A DNA stretch of 64,000 nucleotides from Agrocybe praecox (taxonomy: Eukaryota; Basidiomycota; Agaricomycetes; Agaricales; Agrocybaceae), in NCBI GenBank assembly GCA_964017145.1, contig OZ024841.1, forward strand, positions 3,162,001 through 3,226,000, in the 5' to 3' direction. Positions 35,475 through 48,974 of this stretch are shown one piece after another. The notes beneath the pieces were generated by a model that saw nothing but the letters and a program-made list of their open reading frames with translations, was not told the DNA's origin and ran no database searches. Position 1 is the stretch's first letter, and each line of letters opens with the position of its first letter. The translations under genes were made by a program, and so were the position numbers.

Positions 35475-38055
35475 TCATGTGCCACGGAGATCATCATCCA
35501 ACCCAGCCCCGACTCGATCAAGGTAAGTAGTCATTGCTTGACGTGCCCGACGGCTGAGTTTGGGGAACATCATTGACATTTTTGCAAAACATTTAGTTCT
35601 GCAAAGATCAACAAGTACAGGAAACCTGGCTGCCAGTGGAAGTATTTGAGGAAGACCTTCCAGGAATTTCATGTATTTGTACCATGGTGTGTTTAGGTCA
35701 TATGCTCTGGGTTCCCATTGTGTTGATTCCTGGAGGGATTGCAATGGGAAGATGTTTAATGAAAACTCACTGATGAGCTTTGCATACGGAACTAAATGGA
35801 CATATGGTTGGCCGTGGCTGGAGTATTCAACAGAAAGAACAAGTTTGTTTGGCAGGTCATGTGGTGATGTTCGCCTATGCCACCTCCAGGGACGTGTGTG
35901 TTGTTTTTTCCTATCAATCCAATGTAGTTTGAGGTGTGATTCAGCTTCTTGGTTTGTAAGTGAAGCATCAACCAGAAAGGCAAGGCAATAGACTGCTGCT
36001 TTGGATATTATGAATGATTTTTCCTCATCACTGAGAAGGATCAAGAATGTGTCATGGAAGTCAATGAAACTAAAGGTGCTTCCTAGGCCTTTTGGTGGAA
36101 TATATTTCAGACCTGGAACTCGAAGCTGATTTATAGCAAAGATGTAATGCACCTCCCAATCATTGCTATATCGGTTATGAAGTTCAAAGAGGGCCAAGTT
36201 GCAAAATGTTAGAGCATGGTTGTGATGGGTACCTGCTGCAAGATGCCTGTTCTCCTCCTAAAGAAAGAAAGCCATGTGAAGATTTAGCTTCCCATACAAA
36301 TCAATAAGAAGTTCTTACAAGATTGAACATGATATCAAACAGGTTGCAAAGAAATGAATCCTCTGATTCTTCCCAAAGCTGCTGTTGAAAAAGACTTTTG
36401 CAGTAAAACTCCATGGGGAAATTGCTCACAGCATTAAAAAATGCTGCATTACTGGGTTCAAACCAATCAGATCCAGGGATTTCCTGATAAAAAGGCCAGA
36501 TTATAGTGATGTTTTCTGGATCAGATGGGAATCGTGGGCCATTATATTCCTCTAGCAGTACAATGTAGTCAGAATGATATTGTGATTTTCTGAGATGATG
36601 AAAATTCTGACCTGAGAATATCTCAAGTAATCGAACAAGATGCCCCGCTTGCGTCTCTGCTCGGTTTTTTGAGAGGTCCTTTGACCGGTGCACATCAAAT
36701 AGAAAGTCACCAAAGGACTTGTGAAGCAGAGATGCTTTTTGACGCGTAGGATGAGCTTCTATCAATCCAATGGCTGTGAGATCAGACAAAACAACTTCTG
36801 CTGTCCCATCGTCCAGATTGAGATATAGATCAATGGCTGAGGGGGCCATCCAGGGATATAAGGCAAGGAATGCCATTATATCCGCAGAAAGCGACGGATC
36901 TTCTGTGTTATTCAATAAATGCATATAAAGAGCATCGAGCTCTGAGAAAGGCAGGTCCTTGAAAGGAGGGCGGAGGCCAAGCACAGCATCCAAACGCTGA
37001 TGAGGCCGATGACGGGGAGAATTAAGATATCCAATGACTATCTTTGCATACACAAACTGGCCGGAAGACTTGTCCACCAGCTCGGTGATCTGGTCCATGG
37101 TAGGCCAGTGAGGAGGTATGGAAGCCCTGAATATGTGTCCTTCACGAACCTCGGCACATTTATCACAGAGGTAGCGCCGAATATCATCATGCGAGCTGTA
37201 GTCTTTTCCAAGGAATACTTTGAATAGTGTCGAACTCAACTTTAGCGAATTAAATATGGTGGATATGTTGCTCTCCGGACGGCTCAAGACAAGAATGCGA
37301 ATTGGAAGTGTGGAAATGGTGACGATGTGATGTAAAGAGTCTAATATGTCTAGTTGGCTTGCCTTGTCCACACACTCGTCGAGGCCATCCAGGACAATCA
37401 ACCTGGGTGCGGTTTGAGGTGAATTGGCATAGATTGCATTTAACGGATCCATGACAAGGGCCGTGAACTGAGTACGCAGAGACTGGGTGAAAGTAAGTGG
37501 ATCGCACTCGATGAAGTCAGAGACGAGTCTCCTGAAATGGGTGTTTCGAGCACATATTTGGTACGAGATTGTCGGCACGAGTGATTTAGAGTGGTTCCGT
37601 GTGGGATCGCTCGCGCCAAAGAAAAAACTGGCAAGCAGTGTTCCCTCCTCGGCACAGCGCTCGCAAATGCTTCTCCCGATAGCGGATTTGCCAGCTCCTG
37701 CTGCTCCGGTCACCCATGTGATGAATTTATTGCGATTTCGTTCGTCCAATCCTGCTACCCAGTCTACGAGTGTTTGGATGATCGCGACCCTCGTGCCTGG
37801 GTGACATTTCGGAGGATCGACCATGTGTCCAGAGTTGTGACGAGCATTGGGTGCGACAGCTGCAACCAAACGATCATATCCACCTGAAAAATAATATTGC
37901 ATATTGAAGATGTGTGCGCTATATGGCAGAGCTTACATACTTTTCTCCCCAGTGTGGACATGGGTTGAACTGTTATCCATCGTTAACGATCCTCCAGTGA
38001 TGACAACGTTCGAAGAGGCAAAGAAAGGTGCGGCAGATGGTGGTATATCAGACAT
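35475..38055 (-). CDS. NACHT (STAND-class) NTPase, copy N3
   Basis: Third complete member. Exons: 38,055-37,941, 37,883-36,319 and 36,257-35,475; introns: 37,884-37,940 (57 bases, GTATGT...TTTCAG) and 36,258-36,318 (61 bases, GTAAGA...TTTAG). Here intron 1 contains an in-frame stop (GTATGTAAG), so only the spliced form joins the N-terminus (MSDIPPSAAPFFASSN...HTGEKS) to GYDRLVAAVAP. That supports the intron call in all four copies. The protein is 820 residues, with Walker A GAAGAGKS at 98-105 and Walker B LIVLDGLDEC. The part encoded by 35,963-36,644 is identical to N2. On either side the protein diverges from N2, for example YVHLVPYAKLISEFSLNIF near the C-terminus. C-terminal domain unknown. 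Confidence 0.87.
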
Positions 38056-40112
38056 GTTTGAGAAACAACTTGTGGGGCAGGATAAAGAACAGGGTCAAGT
38101 AACAGGTCAACGGCAATCGTCGTCCTTAACTGCCTCACGGTGAATGGTATTGCCGACCACACGTGCGCAGTTTCCACGCTTAAATTTGTCGAACGCGTGT
38201 TATTATTAGTCGTTCTAATTTAGTATATGTAAGTACGACATAAAAACATATCTCCACCTCCGTCCTTCCATCGAGTCCAGTTTTGTCGGTTTATGTGCAT
38301 ATAGTATATGCTACGTCTTCTCCAAAGGCACATCAATATCGGGAATCCTATTGCGATGTATCAACCGCAGGGCGTGAAGTGATTCATGACGTATAATATG
38401 CATGTTGGTTGATGAGGGGGCCGTACCAACGGGGGAGGTATGATGCATGCTGGTTGATAAAGATGGGAGGCCGTTTAGGAGCAATAATGGTGATGCGAGG
38501 GGAAATACGAGACGGCCAAAACGAGGGAACATGGAACCGAGCGGCAAATACTTGGACTTAAACGCTCGAAGAGAAGATACCAACATAGGTGACATGATCA
38601 TAACCACAACTGGGCGGCGAGCGAGAAGGAGACGAAAGGCAAAAGACAAAAGGGCAAGGTACAACACGAGAGGTAAAAGATCGAACATTCGTGAGATATG
38701 AGACGAGACGACGACGCACATCTAGTTCTCCAGTCTGCTTCGCTCGAAGTTTATATACATATACGGACGAGTCAAAGAAAGAGGCACCACAAGAGAGGTA
38801 TAACCTGATTCTTCGGGCGATGAAAAGTAGAGAACAGGTAGAAGGATGACAGTCGATGGGAGGGCATAGACAGACAGACCAATCAGACTGAATGAAAATG
38901 GAACGGACACAGAAAAGATGGAATAATGAAGTGATAAAAACGAACGCAGTGATGGGCGAGCCGGAGGATATTAACTCATGTCGGTAGAATCATAACGCGC
39001 ATAGCGAGAGGGGACTCGAATAAAACGAAGAAATGGAGACAAAATGGCACTTGATGGTGGGGGGAAAGAAGTTGCGTGATGAGGAGGGATAAACGAGGAG
39101 GCAGAAAGGGAAGCAAATAAACTGGAAGGGACGAGAATACAAGAGAGAGAAAGATAAGGCAGTGGAAAGAGAGATTATAGGGAGGCGGTAGACAGAACGA
39201 AAGCGGAAGGGACAGAACGAGGATGGGTACATGTAAGAATGAAGATAAGGAGGGTAAACGCGAAGGAGAGGAAATGATGGACCTGTATATTAGCAAACAA
39301 TATGTATCAAGTGACATGTGGGCTGGACCACGAATTCTACGTATCGTCATGGTGATGAGCACATAGTTAAGTACGCACTGGAAAAAGAGATACGACGACG
39401 GAGCGAAAGAATCGGATGTGAATAGAGAAAAAAACCTGGGGAAATGAGAAGTAGAGAGGTAAAGAGACGAGCCACCGATTGGCGACTAGAAAAAATTAGA
39501 AAGTAGTAATTGAAATATTGAAGCTTGAAGGGGAGAAATGACGATCCATGAAAACAGCTTGAAGGAGCCACGACGGGTGAAGAAAAGATAAGTGCTTTCG
39601 GGCGCCCGAGAGGGATAAATCGAACTTGAAGTTGAAGTCGACAGGAAGAGGTGATCGAAGGAAATGAGTAAGGGGATATGCAGACCATAAAAAGGATACA
39701 AACCAGAGCGAGTAGGTCAGGAGCGTGCCAACACAGAGCCCAGAGGAATAACGCGTATGAGAGACACCATACTCTCGGAAGACCAATAAGAGTGAAAAAA
39801 AAATAGGGCGAAAAAAGCACGATTCACGGCGGTAATGCACAGTAAAAGAGAAGACATACCCAGACCTCAGCGAAGAATGACCCCAACGAGCAACAAACGT
39901 TCAAGACACCAGATCTAGACCAGAGACCGGAGCACGCTTAGAGCCGGGTAAACGTTTACGGAAGCAAAGAGAATGTGAAGACGACACGCACAGAATAGCG
40001 TCGGAATCACCAAACGGTGATGAACAGGCCTCATACGACAAGCGGACGATATCGATGACTGACAATGGAAGGGCAAATATAAGTGGACGGGCCGACGGAA
40101 ATTTGACACGAG
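38056..40112. other. S3 spacer: shared upstream region of N3 and K4
   Basis: Divergent intergenic region. The conserved block is at 38,169 and the GAGACGAGACGACGACGCAC stretch is near 38,701. Purine-rich sequence runs from about 38,800 to 40,100, with repeat words such as CCAGAGACCGGAGCACGCTT near 39,921. No gene is recognised. Confidence 0.5.
38169..38203 (-). promoter_or_regulatory. Conserved upstream block of NACHT genes (N3)
   Basis: Diverged copy of the block at 8,081 (TTTCCACGCTTAAATTTG, then CGAACGCGTGTT), 114-148 bases upstream of the N3 start. Nearby ATTAGTCGTTCTAATTTAG is shared with N1 and N4. Confidence 0.3.
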
Positions 40113-40134
40113 TTTTGATCCGAACCCTAACCCA
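40113..40134 (+). repeat. Recurring TTTTGATCCG motif, copy 7 of 10
   Basis: TTTTGATCCGAACCCTAACC then CA, in front of K4. Confidence 0.8.
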
Positions 40135-40330
40135 ATATGGCATCACGTATGTTCGTATCCGACCATAACCTTGTCTCTTTCCTTTCCTCGACTCTTTTCT
40201 TCGATCTGAATATTACGCGTCAAGTTGCTGAATGGGCGAGTCATCGCAGAAGATTTATGAAAGCATCGGAGGACGTACTCGAAACGCATAACAAAACGAC
40301 ACAAATGGACTTGGAGGGTATTGATGAGGG

Positions 40331-43300
40331 ATGGAGGACAAAGTGATATGGGAGTGTAAGTCCATGTCTGGTCCATCTCTATCACACCCAACGAACCACT
40401 TCGCTTGCAGTATTCCAATACTCTTCCTCAAACTATTGTCGGTTACAACTCACAAACTGGCGGTGGCGACGAGGACGACGCACAGGGAGGACACGCGCCA
40501 TGCCAACTCCCCGACACAGAACCCACCAGCGTCTCCCAAGCTCATCCTATAGACGCCAACAACAACGCGCCACCGTTGCTTTCTCTCCGAACCAGCGGGA
40601 TCACCAACAGAGCCAACCAGCGACCGCTCGAAGCAGCTCGGCGGGAACCCGAACGCAGCACTTGCCTAGGCACCCATACCGGACGTGTACGCGCACCCAT
40701 GTGTCCTAGCTTGCGCGGCTGCTCATCCACGCCGTACGATTCCCAAATTTGGGCGTATTTACTCCTGCAGACCAGTTCGGAGGGTTAAGCTCGGTCTGCA
40801 AAGTCAGTGGGGAGAGGAGGTCGCGTTGAAGTTGATCAGGGGGGGTAATGTGGACAGTACCGTTAGGATGAAGTTTTAAAGGTATGTTTTCTCACTCCTA
40901 TCTTTTCCTTTCCTCGTGGATGGCTTATGGCCCATGATCTCAACGCTATCGTTCACATTTCTACTGCGAATAAATGTTTTTCAGTGCTTTCTCCCCTTTC
41001 TATCACATTTGGATCTTCATTTGCACTTCTTTTTTTTTTGGCGCCTGCATTCGTGGGGCGGTTGTCACTCAATTAACAATAACTATATGTTTTCGTTTCT
41101 CTTTTCTATTCTGCACCGACCTGCGTTCTTGTGCCATCATTTTTACAGTTTTATCCTATTGACTAATCGTTCTTTTCAGTTGAAGAGGGTCGCGCATCAG
41201 CAACAGATCAGGCAGCAGGCCCAGGCAGCTCAAGCTGGCGGATAGGTTGCCTAACAGACAGGTGGTAGCGGCAGCGACAATGCGAACGTTGTGCCTACAC
41301 CTTCTAGAATATAGAGCCACCGTCCGGAGGTGAAGAGCGAGAGGTCCGCGTCGTCCCACCGACCTTTACCATCGCCGTCGCAAGCCAAACCAGCACCACT
41401 GCACACACGCCCACTCGCAGCTGTTCGACCCAATAAGAATGCCTCTACGAGAGTTCTCCTTCGTCGCCCGCTACTGGCGTCGTCAGCGACCTATCCGTAT
41501 CTCTCCTCACTTCTCCTCCATCTTCTGTCGTTTCCAAGCTGGCTGGTAATGAACCTCAGCCAGCTACACCACAAAATAGGAACACTTAGCCATACCACCC
41601 AAGTCGCATACGACTCAGAGCCAAAGGGACGAAGGAGACAGCCGAGTGGGGGTAGGCCCAAGGAGTTTACTAGTCTCAGGAAGGAGGAGCATGAACAGTG
41701 CTACGGATGAGATAGGCCGTGCCTGGCTTTCCTGTGGTAGCAGCAGCAGCAGCAGTGCCACCGACAGCCCATCGTGCGCCTGCGGTTCCAAGTGACATTA
41801 CCCCCAGCACCAGCACCAGCACCAGCGTCTGTCTCGATCCCTCTTGTCCAAATACCTGCGACGACGGCTCCGGTTGGTCCTGCCTCGCCGTATCTGCGGT
41901 TTCTGTTGGAGCAGACTCCAACTTCGTTGGTTGGTAAAGCCCAAGGAGCGAGTCACAAGAAGAGGAAGTTGAGCATCGATAGGATCGGCTTGGGGAAGAT
42001 CTTCGGTGGAAAAGATGCTGGTGCCAACGCGAAGGAGGGCAGTGGAAGGCTGAGCATCAGTGCTACGTCATGTACTGCATCGGACGCGTCTCAGCCTGAT
42101 TTTTCTATGGATCCTACGAACGACTGAGAGAAGAAGGGCAAGACGAAGGAGAAGAAGATAGAGGGAAAGGAGGGAAAAGGGTACAAGTGGGAGGAGGAAC
42201 ACCCTTAGCGTTATGTTGAGCCTCTCATCGGTCCATTAGGAGGCGGTCTCAGAACCAGAAGACGCCCGTTAGTTCCCTGTATCCCGAGAGCATTACCATC
42301 GCCGTACCAGCTACAGTCAAAAACCCCAACGCCAGTATACAACCATCAATATTTGCCCACCTCCTGCCATTCCCACCGGGTGTGGCGGCGCGTTCGACGT
42401 CTAGGAACGCAGAGCCTCGTTGCTTCAGCTGTTCATGTGGTGGTTACCATTCCAACTTTGAGCGTTTCGTGCCCTGCACCTCCCACACCTGTTCGCAACA
42501 AGACGGCTGCTGCTGCTGTATCCACTATGGCCACCACACTCGTTATATCTTCCATTGATTCTAGGTTCAGAAACAGCATCACAGCTGGCAGCAGGGACCG
42601 CGAACGTCAACAATAGACGTCGTCGTCGTCGTCGAGACTCGAACAGGCTCGGTGCGATTTATGGGTCCACTTCATCTTCGTCTTTGCATGCACAGCAGCA
42701 GTCACAGCAGCAGAATGCTCTCCCACCTCGTCCTTACGCTCAGCTGCGTATCTATCACGGTGCAGTGAATCAAATTCCAACGATGCCACCACCGGAGGTT
42801 ATGACCCATGTCAGGAAGGTGGTTCAGAGCATGAGTGTCGAGGTGCAGTCCAACGGCGTCGATAAGTGCGGATTACGACTTCTCCATGCGTCTGGCACGT
42901 TCTGACCAATTGTCCAAAGTCGTGTCGAGTGTTCCTCTCACATCATCAGTAGCAGCGTCATCCCATGACCCCTCAAACACACTGGCATTCGATGATAAAC
43001 ATTCCGTTGTCGATGGCAAGCCTCTGCCCTCGACTGGTGGGTTTGTAGAATCTTCCAGCGTGGATCCTCTCGCACTGTTATGTCGCCTTGACAGGGGGCA
43101 TTCCCTTTCACCACTGGCTCTGTCTATGCCGCGGTCAGACCGGCATATGGCGATCTATCGCAGGACGCTGGGGGTGAAGCTTGAAGTGCGGTTCAGCGTC
43201 GAGCTGACAAGGTTGGATAGGCCGAATGATACATACAGCTTTGCTATGGAGGGTTCAAAGGACATTTGAGGAGTTATGGGTTTCTGTATGACGCGTTGAG

Positions 43301-43568
43301 GCAGTACGTGTTCTTTTTTTTCTTTGATATTTTTCTTTGATATTTTTCTTGTTTTTCTTGTTTTTTTCTTTTTCTTTCTTCTTCGTTCTTTTCGATCCGC
43401 GTTTGCTGCTGCTGTCGAGACCGAGTTCGTACATCAACATCATAACCACCTGGCATCTTCTCAATTTCCTTTTCTCGTGTTCTCACCTTTTATCTGGGCC
43501 GTCGAACATGCAAACTGATTATTTCCCCCTCTTACAGGCGTGCGGACCTTTCTGCTGCTCATGCCTAG
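40331..43568 (+). pseudogene. KIN1/KIN4-like Ser/Thr kinase pseudogene, copy K4
   Basis: A 5' intron at 40,356-40,410 matches the one in K2. The N-terminal Pro/Gln-rich segment and an N-lobe trace (LGLQSQWGEEVALKLIR, then GNVDSTVRMK) precede the intron at 40,882-41,179. As in K3, the next exon starts LKRVAHQQQIRQQAQAAQ and the catalytic core is missing. The linker includes an AGCACC run near 41,806-41,835 and a readable SIDRIGLGKIFGGKDAGANA (41,970-42,030). This copy keeps the best KA1 domain: RIYHGAVNQ, PPPEVMTHVRKVVQSM (about 42,790-42,840), FSVELTRLDRPNDTYSF (about 43,190-43,240). A frameshift then breaks FKGHLRSYGFLYDALRQ. The last exon ends RADLSAAHA, TAG at 43,566. The KA1 pattern is what ties the family to KIN/MARK-type kinases. 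Confidence 0.76.
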
Positions 43569-46047
43569 ATGGCGAACGAATGGAATATATATACCCAGGA
43601 TGCCAAATTCTCTCATCCTCCAACATCATCTGTTTGTCGTCGTCGTCGTCTCCCTATTCACCTATGTCACCCATCTAGTACCTATGCATATGCCCGTACC
43701 ATGCCTACATAAACACACACGCATATTCACACTCACATTCATAAACTCCTGCAGCGTCAAACACACACATACACACACATTCAGCAATCGCCATACCTAT
43801 CCTACCATTGTAACAAACACAGAGACCTGGGCGCGCTGCCACGTCACATTCCCTTCTGACTCATTCGTAATATCGGACTGTTTGACTCCTTGAGTATTCG
43901 ATAACGTTGCCTCCGGGATTTAATCGACTTACGAAGGAATAGGGATCGGCGAAAAGAATCTAGCACGTCCCGGTCGGGAAAGGAGGAGGATGGGGTGGGG
44001 GTAAAAGGAAATTTTAAATATAAATATAAAAATCGTAGGAGCTACGAGGGATAGGTGATACGGGGCGGTGGATAGGATGGTTGGTGATTGCATCTGTGGT
44101 TGGGAAGCAGGGGAAGAAGAGCGAGTTTTTTGTTTTTTTTTTTTGTCAAAATACCTTTTACGACGCGCTTGATCTCGGTACTTTTAATATCCGTGGCCGG
44201 ATTTCTGTTTTCTGATGTCTGTATTTCTGTATTTACGTTTCTTTCGCTTCGCTTCTCTTTCTCTTCTATGACAGCTTTCTTGTGGACCTTACTGTTTGTT
44301 TTCAATTTCTCTCCTCTGCCTCTCCTCCAATTTTTTTATCCATGTCCGTATTGTAGTTCGGACTTTTCTCCCTTTTTTCTTCTCTCTCGTATATGTTCTA
44401 TTTATTTTTTGTCATGATATCCACCACATACCCGGTTGGACGGCTTTCATGATCTGTTTTGTCTTCTTAATGCTTCTTTTATTTTCCATCATCGGCCTGG
44501 GTCAATCAATTCCCCATCATTATTGTCACCATCATCAATCCAATACAATGTCTTTCTGCATATGATATATGGCGTGGGGGAGAGTGTGTCTTGTACATTA
44601 GTAAATAGGTACGTATCAAGCGATATGTAAACTGGAACTGGCAAAAAAAAAACAATGAAGCAAAACAATTGATGCGGATGCGGATGCGGATGTACAGGAA
44701 CGAGGACTGGGGAGGAAGACAAAAAGAAGTGTGAATAGGTGTGGTCGGGAGAAGAAATACAAAGAGGAGAGGTGAATGGGACAGAAATTATCGAAGAAGA
44801 GAGGGAAGACAAGTCGCGAGTAAATTGACAAGTGATAGGGGGAAAAAAGAGGGTGTTCTGGTGAACGTGAGCCCGCGGGTACCGCAAATTGGAAAGGAGT
44901 GATCGAGGTGTGTGCAGGGAAATCATGAGCCTGACAGCAAATCGTTCAAGAGACCGTTGGCCAGGGACGGAGCGAGAGCTACGAGTGGGGTGAACACAAA
45001 AGCAAAGGACCAACGAAAAAACAAACGGGCGACGCGAGGCGCAGGGAGAACCTGATCCTACATTTACGTCTTTCGACGATCTCTCGATGTTATACAGATC
45101 AAAGATGGGGATGGACAGGGAGAGCACAAAAAAGGAGATAAAATAAAGAAGGCAAACACTGTCATAGAACGGAGAGGGAGGGCAGTTATATATGAAAGTA
45201 AGCAAGGGAGGAAGGGAGGGAGGCAAGAGGCGGAGGGAAGGGAGTAGGGAAGGGACAATCAATGAATAGAGAAGCCAAGTCATGCATACGACGGCCAACA
45301 GATGGGGCGTGAACAAAGAATACAAGTTGGCATCGAGAGACGGGGCGAGAGTCAGAGCAGAGTGAAGATGGATGGTGACAAAACGAACGCAGGGACAAGT
45401 GTGACGGAAGTGATGGCGGATGAGAGGAAATTAGTGGAAGGGAATCACGAACGCAACGGCAGGTGCTAATGATGAACGCCACAGCAGGTGCCAGTGAACG
45501 GAGAAACTGAGGGAAGACGAAGACGACGAACAACGTACGCGAAAGACACACACTCAGGAGAGCAAAAAACGGTGAAAGAGTGGAGTTCACATGATGATGG
45601 ATGGACGCAGGAAATTTGACACCACGACGCGAATGCAGGAATAGGAGGAGAACCACATAAACACCTAGACAATTGTATTAGGGCGCCTGATAGTGATAAA
45701 ACGAAGGTGTCTTGGGCACTGGAAGTGGGACTATGGAAAGCATTGACCGAGGTGGAAGGATATCATGAATAGGACAACTGAGTAGATAAATAGAGAAAGA
45801 ATGATAATGAGCTGGTGACGAACGACAGACTGGCGATGAGAAGACCAAGCGAGAGTAAGGTGAACACGGAAGAGAAGGGAACACGACGAAAAGCGAGGCA
45901 AGCCGACGCACAAGCACGACATAAGCGGGGATTTACGTCGACGGCGCGTGGAAATAAACGTAAGATTGCGCCGAAACGCGACGAATTGAAAGTACAAAGG
46001 GCGGACGACATGAGTGAAAAGATGAACACAAACATCGGACAAACGCA
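43569..46047. other. S1 spacer after K4
   Basis: Counterpart of 1-2,448, with a TCG run at 43,637-43,650. The first 1.4 kb differs from 1-1,440 by many substitutions and small indels. From about 45,040 it matches 1,441 onward almost exactly and without indels. No gene is recognised. Confidence 0.6.
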
Positions 46048-46069
46048 TTTTGATCCGAACCCTAACCCG
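46048..46069 (+). repeat. Recurring TTTTGATCCG motif, copy 8 of 10
   Basis: Identical to copy 1 at 2,449, at the same purine-to-pyrimidine switch. Confidence 0.8.
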
Positions 46070-48974
46070 ACATCCCATCGCGTAAGTTCGTATCCCGACC
46101 ATAAGTTTTTCCTTTCTCGAGTCCCTCGAATGTTTTCTAGACGTTTCGCCAACGTTTCTCTCCTAAGAATACTGATCTGTGAGCCACACGTGTCGAGTTG
46201 TTAAACGTACGCGTAAGGTCTCATTGGAGGAAGGAACCATCAGAGGACCTACATGATAGAAATGAGGGAACGCACAGGGTCCGTCTATGATTTTTCGGTA
46301 TGTGTCTTTTGTCGTTCTCTGTACGCTGACTGGTTTCAAATGACAGATTTGCCAACCACTGCTCCGTCCTTACATTTCTCCCGTCTATCCTTTCCCGTCG
46401 CTCGAATTTTCGTCTCTTGTGCTCACTTTCTCTTACTTTTGTCTTTTCTGTAAACCGGTCGCTCTCGCATTCCGTCCCTCGAGCTCTCAGTACCGTCTTG
46501 GAATTTTAAGAGCTGAATGGTGAAGTTGAGTTGTTGTAGAAGAGGAATCGGAGGACGCACATGAAACGAACCGAACGGAAACGAATTTAATGGAGCTTGA
46601 AGGAAATACTCTGAAAGACTTACGCGTACGGCCTGCACGCACTGGTAGAACCTGTGGCTTTGTGTACTGGGTACGTCTTGCTCGTCAACTACGCTGTCAC
46701 TCACTGGTACTCTGTCTTTAAACTCGTCCCTGCTTCTCCTCGACTATTCTTTTCTTTCTCTCTTGTTCCCTCCTTTGGCTGTCAATCTTGGCAGTAACGA
46801 TCAGGAACAGACCAATGCACCCTCGAAGTACACTGACTTGGATTAACGCGATGCTTTTGTTGATTGGACACTTCCTAGGACCTTCTTCTCGGTCGATTTA
46901 CCTCCCCTTTTCGTGTGTTTTACATCTTCCTCTTTACTTCCCCTCTCCCTGTTGCTTTCTTTTCCCGCATCTTCGACTCTTCTTTCCCGTCCTCACTTCA
47001 AGTCAGTCAACATCCCCTCATCAATGATCCATCGAAAGTGGCTTGACCTGACTTGAATTGGGGTTACACAAGAGATAGGTGTCATTAACATTGTCGATAA
47101 CATACGACTATGCGGTGTGTTCAATGGATAAGGACTAGAAACTATGTAACGAGCGACAAAATGACGAAGAACCCAAACGACGCGGAAATCGGACGCACGA
47201 TAACAACGTTGTGGGCAGGCCGAGAAAACTAGGGGGGATCGTGATTGTATGAACACTGGCAAGAAAATAATAAGGATGGCGCGGTTCGGTGAGAGGAACG
47301 CGAAATACAGAACATACACGGTAAAAATGTCATGGTTTTCGACGAAATTGTCGACTCTTGACTCATCTTGCTCTTCTAACTCGTCTTCTCGGATTTCTCG
47401 GTTCTGATTTTGCTCTTTCTCAGCTCTGGTGGTATCGATGATCTATTAGATATCAGGAACACGACCCTGGAGGGTGCTAACGCTGGAGAACGAAACACAC
47501 GAGGGAAAAATGTTTAGGAAACGGAAGAAGGAACATGGAAATATCACCGGAGAATGGACACCACGACGAAGGAGATGGAAGGATGGAGGAGCAGGGCAAG
47601 AACGGGGGAGAAAGTTGAAAAGACCCTGAGGGGAGTTAGGGTTCGAGATGGGAACGAAGTAAAAAACACTGTGTACAGCAAGCAATGTACGCACTGGATG
47701 GGTCTATAGTTTTCCAGTACATGTCGTCCATCGCTCTCTCTACATTGATTGGTTTCAAATGATATATTTGACGCTCCCTCCCCCATCCTTTGTCTTTCCA
47801 TCTCCTCCGCATTCCCCATCGCTCAAAGTTTTGTCTCATGCGCCGACTCCCTCTTACTGGTGTCTTTTTTCATCAATCGTTCACCTTCTTTCCATGCTCT
47901 TCGCTCACCTGCCTACAGTAACATCAAAATATGGTGTCAGTCGAAGACGTGGTAGCCGTCATGCGCTCGTATGACGCGCATGAAACGGAATAGAATGTAC
48001 GGAACAGAATGGAATCAAATGGAAGGAAATTCAGTTAACGATTTACTGCGCGCACGCAGAGGGAGAATGTGTACCGCTCGCGTGAGCACTCTTCGTTACT
48101 CACCTTTTTTACTTCGTCCTTGTTTCTCCTCCACAGTAGACTAGACCCTTCTCATTGGCAAGATCAACAAGAAGCGGGAAAATATACGCCCGAAGTATGC
48201 TTCTCGAGTGGATGGCTTCGTTTCGTCAGAAACCCTTTCTTTTGTTCTAGTCGCCCGTTCCTCTTGGTCTGCCTGCCTATTTCCCTTGCTCTGTCCATTC
48301 TGTATCTCCATATCCTCTGACCTCTACGCCACTCGTTATCGACATGAACAGTCCATCGAAGGTGACCTACTGTTGTCTATCATCTCGCTTTTTTCTCGCC
48401 TTCCGTCTCTCGAGCTCTCAAGTCTCATATCTCAGCGCAAGTCATCCCTCCCTTTTCGCACATTATTCCATTACATGACTATCTTTCCCCGTTATTTTCA
48501 CTTCCATGTCTTCTCTGCTTGCATCCATTTTACATCTTTTCTGTCCTCTAGGTTCCTTCCCCTCACTTGCCTCGTTGTATTTCTCGTCTTGTTCCTTCTC
48601 TCTCTGCTCTCCACTTCATCTCTCTTTCATGCTTTTGCTTCTGGTACCTCTTGCGTCGACGACAACGACACAGACATACATATATTATCTAGGCCTCATC
48701 ATCGATATAATTGATGATCCATTCAAATTCTATCCTGCCATACATGCGCACAGAAAATACATAAATATAAATACCAAACTAGCAAAAAATACAAAAACAT
48801 GTCGCGTATTTTGGATAAAAAAGATTGGATTACAACGAACGAGTGAAAAACACAAGAGATAGAACAAGGATGAAAGAATGAAGATAACAGGTAACATTAT
48901 GAATCTGCATACTGAGTATCAGTACATAGTCAATGAAAGATGCACAAACATTTTCACAATTACCTTCAGTCATT
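46070..48974. other. S2 spacer before N4
   Basis: Near-identical to 2,471-5,375 at a constant offset of 43,599. The differences are isolated substitutions, for example at 47,233 and 48,225. No gene is recognised. Confidence 0.6.

Noticed and set aside
41806..41835. Tandem AGCACC run as a functional repeat
   Set aside because: It lies in the low-complexity linker of a kinase pseudogene and is simple-sequence drift.
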